From assembly GCA_016866815.1 (NCBI GenBank), contig VGKZ01000065.1:1-6257 (forward strand): DNA of 6,257 nucleotides. Direction: 5' to 3'. Source of the DNA: Candidatus Peregrinibacteria bacterium (GTDB lineage Bacteria > Patescibacteriota > Gracilibacteria > Peribacterales > Peribacteraceae). The notes under the pieces were generated by a model. It was not told the origin of the DNA. It saw only the letters and a list, made by a program, of their open reading frames with translations, and searched no databases. This document shows, in pieces, positions 1 to 5,007 of this stretch (positions are counted from its first letter, which is position 1; the number at the start of each line of letters is the position of its first letter). The translations under genes and the position numbers were made by a program.

Positions 1-641
1 ATATGGATGCCGTTTTGCGCGACAAACTTCTCAACAGCCCGGGTTTGGCAACAGCTGGAAGCAAAAACGAAGGAAGCATGGTGAGTTTCCTTCCCGAGGT
101 CGGCCCACCGGAAAACCGTGTGATCATTCCGAAAATGGGTCTCAACGTTCCTCTGGTGACTCCGTCGTTCGACTCGCTGCTACGGGAAGACTGGGATGGT
201 GTTGAGCACGACATTCAGGAAGCTCTGCAAGACGGTGTGGTGCACTACCCCGGGACGGCGCGGCCGGGTCAGGCAGGAAACTTCTTCGTCACAGGACACA
301 GCTCGTACTACCCGTGGGCTGAAGGAAAGTACAAAACCGTCTTCGCCCGGCTGCACGAACTCGTGCCCGGAGATGAATTCTGGGTGTACTACGGCGGTGA
401 CAAGCACCGCTACGTCATCGGGGAAAAGAAAGAAGTGAAACCGAGTGACGTCACTGTTCTCGATCAGCCGACGGGCAGACGTGTAGCGACGCTCATGACC
501 TGTACGCCGGTGGGCACGACCTTACGACGTCTCATCCTCACAGCACAGGAAGTGGACCCGCAGTCGGGAGTCGCTATGAAAGTCGGTGAACACGAGCGTC
601 GCCAGGCACCGTCCATTGCCCCTGCAGCGCTGCCGATCTAA
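1..641 (+). CDS. Sortase family transpeptidase, 5'-truncated by the window edge
   Basis: This is the catalytic domain of a sortase, a membrane-anchored cysteine transpeptidase that cleaves a sorting signal in exported proteins and joins them to a cell-surface nucleophile. The frame begins at base 3; counting from that ATG there are 212 residues. The beta-barrel core starts near residue 38 (RVIIPKMGLNVPLV). The triad is visible: His99 in TGHSS, Cys167 in TLMTCTP, and an Arg in TTLRRLIL (Arg175 or, more likely, Arg176). YPGTARPGQAGN before the His is also typical of the family. Sortases normally have an N-terminal membrane helix; none is present here, so the true start probably lies upstream and this is a partial gene. 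The TCTPVGTTLRRL pattern resembles class D/E-like sortases more than class B, but I cannot assign a class firmly. The C-terminal tail after about residue 186 is polar and then Ala/Pro-rich. No partner with a canonical LPXTG signal is in the window. Confidence 0.93.
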   Translation, partial: MDAVLRDKLLNSPGLATAGSKNEGSMVSFLPEVGPPENRVIIPKMGLNVPLVTPSFDSLLREDWDGVEHDIQEALQDGVVHYPGTARPGQAGNFFVTGHSSYYPWAEGKYKTVFARLHELVPGDEFWVYYGGDKHRYVIGEKKEVKPSDVTVLDQPTGRRVATLMTCTPVGTTLRRLILTAQEVDPQSGVAMKVGEHERRQAPSIAPAALPI

Positions 642-645
642 CGGG

Positions 646-651
646 TATACT
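646..651 (+). promoter_or_regulatory. Probable -10 box of the tRNA-Leu promoter
   Basis: TATACT lies in the 18-base gap between the sortase stop and the tRNA and ends eight bases before the mature tRNA 5' end, the right distance for a -10 element whose transcript starts at or just before the tRNA. There is no recognisable -35 hexamer 16-18 bases upstream, where the sequence is still sortase coding. The string GGTATACT followed closely by GGGAAT recurs before the transporter gene near base 3072, which supports a real promoter class in this genome. Confidence 0.6.
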
Positions 652-659
652 GGGAATGT

Positions 660-747
660 GCCGTCGTGGTGGAATGGTAGACACGGGGGACTTAAAATCC
701 CCTGCCCGTCACTGGGCGTTTCGGTTCAAGTCCGGACGACGGCACCA
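660..747 (+). tRNA. tRNA-Leu (anticodon UAA)
   Basis: A complete class II tRNA cloverleaf can be folded. The acceptor stem pairs GCCGTCG (660-666) with CGACGGC (737-743), followed by discriminator A744 and an encoded CCA (745-747). The D stem is GTG/CAC (669-671 with 682-684), with GGTAGA in its loop. The anticodon stem GGGGA/TCCCC (686-690, 698-702) encloses CTTAAAA, giving anticodon TAA at 693-695, so it decodes the leucine codons UUA and, by wobble, UUG. The long variable arm has a GCCC/GGGC stem (704-707 with 714-717), as expected for leucine. The T arm is TTCGG/CCGGA (720-724 with 732-736) around TTCAAGT, with one G-U pair. The next gene starts only 12 bases downstream without a visible terminator, so the primary transcript may continue into it. 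Confidence 0.97.
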
Positions 748-759
748 TAGATTTGATGT

Positions 760-1734
760 TTGCATCAGACGTACACTGTCTGCGTGTCAGTCCTACTGTC
801 CATTCTCTTTGCGCTGGCTCCGCTCTCCTTCGCACAGGAGGAGACTCCTCTCGACCTTGCAATCGCGAGGGCGGGCTCCCACGCAAGTGCGGATTTCACG
901 GGCAACGGTTCTACAATGAAGCTGACCTACACATCCAAGCAGCCTCTGCACATCTCTGTGTTATTGCTGAAGTCCGACGGGTCCTTCGTTGCCTCTGAGA
1001 CGCTCGCACAGGTTCTGGATGCCGGAGAGACGAAGAGCGCGATCATTCCACTTGCGTCATCCAGAGGCTGGAGACCGGGAGAAGCCGTCTACAGACTGCA
1101 CATCCTTGCGGAGAAAGGCGACGAACCACGACTCCTCGCTGTCGAATTCCAGAAAACGGGGTTGATGGAGTATCCGAAGATTGCCGCATCGCAATTCCTT
1201 CGTGCACCGGAATTCACGCCGTCCGTGTATCACCGCATACCGTCACGCCATGTCCTCGGGGTATCGATCACGACGCTCGCAGGACTCCTGTTGATCTTCA
1301 TCGCCTGCATCAACCGTATGCGTAAGGGGAGCATTGCCGCCGTAACCGTGGCAACGACGCTCCTGCTCTCAACGATGACATCGATTGATGTCCTACGCTA
1401 TTCAACAGCACATCTACGAAGCTGGTTCAGCAGAGACACCTACGGCTCAGCCGGCTCTCTCTATGCCGCAGCAGAGATCATTCGCAGCGACAATGCTACA
1501 GGAGTCCTGCTCTGCACGGACGATACCAGCTATCCTGAGGTGATTCTCCAGTACGCACTCTACCCCATCCGGGTGAGCGACGAAAAGCTGTCGCACATCG
1601 TCGTGCACCGGTCGGTACATTCCAGCTTCAAAGAAAATGTTGTGCAATGTAACGATAAGCACTATCCATCTTCACTGGTCCGCGAGTTTCCCGACGGAAC
1701 AAAGATTTTCCGCACTACACCCTCTGCATCGTGA
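760..1734 (+). CDS. Exported/membrane protein of unknown function, partner of the downstream GT-C protein
   Basis: I do not recognise a named family. From a TTG start the protein has 324 residues. Residues 7-25 form a signal peptide, with likely signal peptidase cleavage after SFA25. Residues 26-160 form a polar, probably beta-rich extracellular domain. Two hydrophobic segments follow, about 164-185 and 191-212, separated by a short basic turn (NRMRKG), so the C-terminal domain (213-324) should also lie outside. That domain contains LLCTDDTSYPEVILQYALYP, resembling soluble tails seen on some GT-C membrane glycosyltransferases (from memory), and Cys252 and Cys297 could form a disulfide. The start is uncertain: an in-frame TGA at 754 bounds it, no Shine-Dalgarno is visible, TTG760 gives the full signal peptide, and GTG784 is a shorter alternative. 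Its stop overlaps the next gene's start by four bases (GTGA), implying translational coupling and a joint role, perhaps in surface glycan assembly. Confidence 0.72.
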   Translation: MHQTYTVCVSVLLSILFALAPLSFAQEETPLDLAIARAGSHASADFTGNGSTMKLTYTSKQPLHISVLLLKSDGSFVASETLAQVLDAGETKSAIIPLASSRGWRPGEAVYRLHILAEKGDEPRLLAVEFQKTGLMEYPKIAASQFLRAPEFTPSVYHRIPSRHVLGVSITTLAGLLLIFIACINRMRKGSIAAVTVATTLLLSTMTSIDVLRYSTAHLRSWFSRDTYGSAGSLYAAAEIIRSDNATGVLLCTDDTSYPEVILQYALYPIRVSDEKLSHIVVHRSVHSSFKENVVQCNDKHYPSSLVREFPDGTKIFRTTPSAS

Positions 1735-3059
1735 TACCGCTACTGTTCTTCATCGGAATGCTCGCGGTGCTCTGGGCAACCGGCTTCTCTCTGAGCCGCC
1801 TGATGCTGCCGCATTCGTCGAAGTTGATCAGCGCATCATTGGCGTTGCCATTTGCGGGGATCGCCAACGTCATGATTGTACTGTTTCTTGATCTACTGAG
1901 CATTCCCCTCTCGCCTGTTGCGATTCTTCTGTCGTTGATGATCATCTGCATTGCTGCGCACATCGGTGCTGCACGATCAGTCACCGTTGAAGATGATCAC
2001 GTAGTACAGGCGTATCCGATGAATGTCACATTCAGAATTTTGTGTGCATTCATTCTGGCTTCGGCATTGATCTACGGATTCTCACACGCAGTCCTTCTTC
2101 CGACATTCCACTACGACAGTGCGACGAACTGGAACATGCGGTCGAAGATCGGTTTCCTAGAGAAACGGCTTCCATTCGATGACGCGGGTGGGCTTATCCG
2201 AAAACCGCACTATCCTCCGCTCTACCACGCTCTCCAGATCACGGCGATGCAAGGGCAGAACGACTGGCGGGAGCCGATTGCAAACGGTACGCACTTCCTG
2301 CTGACATTGAGTGCATTTACTGCGGTCTACCTGATCATCCGGAAACTTCGGGGCGGAAACACTGCATTGCTGACCGTCGCTCTCATCATCGGCATTCCCC
2401 TGCTGACCCTCCACACGGGCCAGAGTTACGCTGATCTCACGCTTGTACAGACAGCCCTGCTGTCACTCGTTTTTTTCCTGTGGTGGATCGAATCCGGAAC
2501 GACCCGCTACCTTCTTCTATCATCGATCTTCGTAGGCGGATGTGTTCTCACGAAATCCGAAGGAATCCCCTTCTGCTTCCTGCCATGGACAGTGATGACG
2601 CTCCTGCAAGTCCGGAAGCAACGTCTAGCATTGGTTACCGTTCTGCGCATGCTTGCACCTGCTGCGCTGCTCTCACTGCTGTGGATATCGACAGTTGCTC
2701 TCAAGGACGTACCTCTCAGTCCACATGGAGCATCGGACGTACTCTTTGGTTGGAACAAGGGTGCGCTATCTGCAATCGCGCAAAGCCTCTTCTCCGAAGG
2801 GTCATTCGGAGTGACATGGTGCGCAATTCTTCTGCTACTGCCATTCACAATGGGTACATCGAACACTCTGAGAGTTGGTCTCGTGTGGGGCGCTGCAGCC
2901 AGCCTGGGGTACGTCGCCCTGTACGCGTTCACAGACAACGCCGTCTATCTCCTCTCGGGACAATCCTTCGACCGTCAGATGCTGCTACCGGCATCGTTAT
3001 TCATCCTTTCAATCGGCCTTTCCCTGAGCAACCTGGTGAATCCTGGAAATGGCAATTGA
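1731..3059 (+). CDS. Polytopic membrane protein, putative GT-C fold glycosyltransferase
   Basis: This 442-residue protein is almost entirely membrane helices; I count about 11-13 (for example 2-24, 34-55, 101-123, 188-204, 211-228, 303-324, 380-400, 415-435). The loop after the 101-123 helix carries FHYDSATNWNMRSKI (126-140) followed by KPHYPPLYHAL (158-168). An acidic residue in an early outward loop (Asp129 here), then an aromatic/basic stretch and an H-Y-P-P motif, is characteristic of GT-C enzymes of the GT39/ArnT/PMT type, which transfer sugars from polyprenyl-phosphate donors on the outer face. GQSYADL (230-236) and SFDRQMLLPASLF (412-424) fit the same pattern. Substrate and acceptor cannot be read from the sequence. 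The GTG start lies within the GTGA overlap with the previous gene; ATG1758 (codon 10) would cut into the first helix. There is no Shine-Dalgarno, consistent with coupled translation. An unrelated polytopic protein remains possible. Confidence 0.75.
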   Translation: MIPLLFFIGMLAVLWATGFSLSRLMLPHSSKLISASLALPFAGIANVMIVLFLDLLSIPLSPVAILLSLMIICIAAHIGAARSVTVEDDHVVQAYPMNVTFRILCAFILASALIYGFSHAVLLPTFHYDSATNWNMRSKIGFLEKRLPFDDAGGLIRKPHYPPLYHALQITAMQGQNDWREPIANGTHFLLTLSAFTAVYLIIRKLRGGNTALLTVALIIGIPLLTLHTGQSYADLTLVQTALLSLVFFLWWIESGTTRYLLLSSIFVGGCVLTKSEGIPFCFLPWTVMTLLQVRKQRLALVTVLRMLAPAALLSLLWISTVALKDVPLSPHGASDVLFGWNKGALSAIAQSLFSEGSFGVTWCAILLLLPFTMGTSNTLRVGLVWGAAASLGYVALYAFTDNAVYLLSGQSFDRQMLLPASLFILSIGLSLSNLVNPGNGN

Positions 3060-3069
3060 AAGCCAATTA

Positions 3070-3078
3070 TGGTATACT
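3070..3078 (+). promoter_or_regulatory. Extended -10 promoter of the EamA transporter gene
   Basis: TGGTATACT matches an extended -10 element (TG, one base, then a TATAAT-like hexamer at 3073-3078). The hexamer ends nine bases before ATG3088, so transcription would start at about 3084-3088 and the mRNA would have almost no leader. TTGAAA at 3056-3061 is too close (11-base spacer) to serve as its -35 box, which extended -10 promoters can do without. The downstream GGGGAAT mirrors GGGAAT after the tRNA -10 box. Confidence 0.62.
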
Positions 3079-3087
3079 ACGGGGAAT

Positions 3088-4080
3088 ATGAATACACAAC
3101 GTATCACCCGTATGCTTCCCTGCTTTCGACGCGAATCCCGCGTCAAAGTGGAAACTGTGGGGTGGATTTCGTTCGCTCTATCCCTGATGACGGGTGCGAC
3201 ATCAACACCGCTTGCGAAAGAACTCACCACTGCATTCTCGCCGCTTTCGATGGTATTTCTGACGGAGTTCTCTGTCCTCTGTTTCACCGTACTCTCATTC
3301 GGATTTCTCCCTCTTCTGCATGGACTGCTACGCCTGCGAAGGAAGCACATGCTACCGCTCGTCGTATTCTCGGTCGCAAACGGCGTGATCGCACCGATGT
3401 TCATGTTCAACGGACTGAAGACGACCAGTGCGGTGAACGCCGAACTCTTCGCGCGATCCCAAACGCTGTTCCTCCTCCTCTTCGCCGTTGTGTTCCTAAA
3501 GGAAGTACTTCGCAAGGAACATGTATTTGCGGCAGGAATCGTGATCGCCGGCGTCACCCTGATCGCTCTGCAGGGGTTCGCATTGGACGTATCGCTGAAT
3601 CACGGCGACGGTCTCATCATTCTCGCAGCATCGATGTATGCAACAGGTATCTCTGTTCTCAAGAAGTATCTGCACGATGTTCATCCGGAATTATCACTCT
3701 TCTTCCGCGGAGTCGTCGCTCTCACCTTCTTCTTCGTGAGCTCTCCATTCCTCAATCATACGTTTGTCCAGGAATTCTCCTCCGTTCCGAACACACTCTT
3801 CAGCGTTGTCATGGCGTACGGATTCCTCTCCTGCTTTCTCTCCGTCTTCTGCTTTTACGAGGCAGTGGAGCGACTTGAGGCACACACCATTTCCGTCGGA
3901 CTTCCTCTCATGAGCATCGGCAGTATCGTCATGGCGAACGTCTACCTCGGAGAGACACTGACCTGGTACCACATCACCGGAGCCGTACTGCTCATCAGTG
4001 GAACTATCGGCATGCAAATCGCAGACAGGGTACACAACGCAAAAATGCATCTGCCGCCGTCCCACTACCAGCGCCACTAA
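3088..4080 (+). CDS. EamA/DMT-superfamily transporter
   Basis: This is a drug/metabolite transporter superfamily permease with two EamA repeats, 330 residues from ATG3088. Ten membrane helices fit the family: repeat 1 covers roughly residues 23-162 and repeat 2 roughly 174-312 in this numbering. Repeat 1 ends with FLLLFAVVFLKEVLRKEHVFAAGIVIAGV and repeat 2 with VMANVYLGETLTWYHITGAVLLISGTIG. Each shows the family pattern of a helix, a Glu (KE or GE), then a Gly-rich final helix. DMT members export amino acids or metabolites or flip lipid-linked sugars; the substrate is not evident here. An upstream in-frame ATG3049 would add 13 residues and overlap the GT-C gene by 11 bases. I prefer 3088 because the extended -10 element lies between the two ATGs. 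The gene may still be partly co-transcribed with its upstream neighbours. Its TAA directly abuts the stop codon of the convergent SLH gene. Confidence 0.88.
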   Translation: MNTQRITRMLPCFRRESRVKVETVGWISFALSLMTGATSTPLAKELTTAFSPLSMVFLTEFSVLCFTVLSFGFLPLLHGLLRLRRKHMLPLVVFSVANGVIAPMFMFNGLKTTSAVNAELFARSQTLFLLLFAVVFLKEVLRKEHVFAAGIVIAGVTLIALQGFALDVSLNHGDGLIILAASMYATGISVLKKYLHDVHPELSLFFRGVVALTFFFVSSPFLNHTFVQEFSSVPNTLFSVVMAYGFLSCFLSVFCFYEAVERLEAHTISVGLPLMSIGSIVMANVYLGETLTWYHITGAVLLISGTIGMQIADRVHNAKMHLPPSHYQRH

Positions 4081-4923
4081 TCACGGTGCGTACACCTGGA
4101 AAGAGAGAGAAATGATTTTCGCCGTCTGCGCACGGTTGACGGCATCTTCCGGACCAAATTCTCCCGTAGGCCTCCCGGTGTCGTCACTGTACCCGGAAAC
4201 GATCTTGTCGTTCGCCGCTGCCTCAATCGCAGCACCATAGACGGTGGCAGTGGTCACGTCAGTGAAGAGCGTCCCCGACCGTGGAGGAATTCTTGCTTTG
4301 AATGCCTGGAGCACAGTTACCACGACTTCCGCACGTGTCGCCGGTCGCGCCGGATCCACTGATCCGTCACTGAACACAGCCCACCCGTTCGCCTCTGCAC
4401 AGCGAATGTACCGCTCGGACCACCTCCCCGGGGCGATGACGTTTTTCAACGTGTCGCCACAGCCAAAAATATCAATGGCTGCAGACTGGACGGCCATTTT
4501 TGCCAACTGCTCGATCGTCACGGAATCCGCAGGGCCAAAGAGACCGGTCGGCCTGCCGTCCTGCGACCGGTAGCCGGAGATGACGCCCCGCTCGGAAACA
4601 TCACGGATGTATGGCGCGAACCACTCCTGCGAAGGAACATCGGACAGAACGACCGGAACGCCGTCGACTTTGATGGTGAGGTGCGTCCCCGTACTCTCGG
4701 GAAGGGAAGATCCCGAGCCCGTTGAAGGAAAGAGCTCGCTTGTATCCCATACAGAAGCATCTTCAGCATGATCGGTGAGAATCTTGTCATCATCTTGCAG
4801 AGATGCATCGAATAGCTGGATATCTTCGAGAACCCGCCCGAAATCGGCAGCACACACTCCCAACGGGAGGAACGCAGCAATAATGACCCATGCAAACGCA
4901 GCATGGGAGCGATCGTACCGCAT
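4081..4923 (-). CDS. Secreted triple S-layer homology (SLH) domain protein
   Basis: From ATG4923 the protein has 280 residues. Residues 1-25 are a signal peptide (MRYDRSH, a hydrophobic core, then VCA before ADF), likely cut by signal peptidase I. A Ser/Thr/Pro/Gly/Asp-rich linker follows (about 26-90), then three SLH domains fill the rest: about 91-147 (SDVPSQEWFAPYIRDV, GRPTGLFGP), 158-209 (WSERYIRCAEANGW, ATRAEVVVTVLQAF) and 218-274 (FTDVTTATVYGAAIEAA, GRPTGEFGP, NRAQTAKIISL). SLH triplets bind pyruvylated secondary cell-wall polymers or anchor S-layer proteins. No effector domain accompanies them, so this may be a small S-layer-associated or wall-binding protein. Domains 1 and 3 are more alike than either is to 2, suggesting an internal duplication. 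Two cysteines (FGCGD and YIRCAEA, near residues 155 and 175) could pair. A GTG4947 start, eight codons upstream, is possible: it has a Shine-Dalgarno, but 16 bases away. The gene is divergent from carB. Confidence 0.88.
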   Translation of the reverse strand: MRYDRSHAAFAWVIIAAFLPLGVCAADFGRVLEDIQLFDASLQDDDKILTDHAEDASVWDTSELFPSTGSGSSLPESTGTHLTIKVDGVPVVLSDVPSQEWFAPYIRDVSERGVISGYRSQDGRPTGLFGPADSVTIEQLAKMAVQSAAIDIFGCGDTLKNVIAPGRWSERYIRCAEANGWAVFSDGSVDPARPATRAEVVVTVLQAFKARIPPRSGTLFTDVTTATVYGAAIEAAANDKIVSGYSDDTGRPTGEFGPEDAVNRAQTAKIISLSFQVYAP

Positions 4924-4963
4924 CGGAGTGCCTGCAGGCAACGGCACGCAGGGTTCTGGAAAA

Positions 4964-4970
4964 CCTCCTT
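4964..4970 (-). promoter_or_regulatory. Shine-Dalgarno-like AAGGAGG upstream of the SLH gene
   Basis: On the minus strand AAGGAGG is a near-perfect ribosome-binding sequence, the clearest one near any gene start in the window. It sits 16 bases before GTG4947 and 40 before ATG4923, neither of which is normal spacing, and no ATG, GTG or TTG lies 5-9 bases downstream in any frame. It favours the GTG start or marks an unusual leader; it could also be chance. Confidence 0.35.
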
Positions 4971-5007
4971 GCTCTCTCCGCGTCAGGACTGTAGGCTCCT
5001 GCGGAAC

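Noticed and set aside
660..747. tRNA-Leu 3' end as an integration (att) site of a mobile element
   Set aside because: No integrase, no second copy of the tRNA 3' segment and no abrupt composition change is visible in the window.
656..919. Plus-strand 87-codon ORF beginning at base 656
   Set aside because: Its first 30 codons are the tRNA-Leu read as protein, and the rest is a frame shadow of the exported-protein gene; no family features.
756..998. ATG756 as the true start of the exported protein, with a frameshift into the 760 frame
   Set aside because: The frame from TTG760 already encodes a complete signal peptide and runs intact to its stop, so no frameshift is needed; the ATG is four bases away by chance.
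3060..3878. Read-through of the GT-C gene past its TGA into the long frame beyond, as would happen if UGA were recoded (Gracilibacteria-type code)
   Set aside because: The continuing frame is a polar, Arg/Ser-rich shadow of the transporter gene. The TGA codons at 1732, 3057 and 4083 (minus) all end proteins at sensible positions.
4690..4720. LPESTG in the linker of the SLH protein as a sortase signal
   Set aside because: The motif has one residue too many for LPXTG, lies in the N-terminal third, and lacks the following hydrophobic helix and basic tail that a sorting signal needs.
4970..4997. TTGCTC-17-TAGGCT as a firm carB promoter
   Set aside because: Spacing is right, but both hexamers match consensus poorly, so it is mentioned only as a weak possibility and not annotated.
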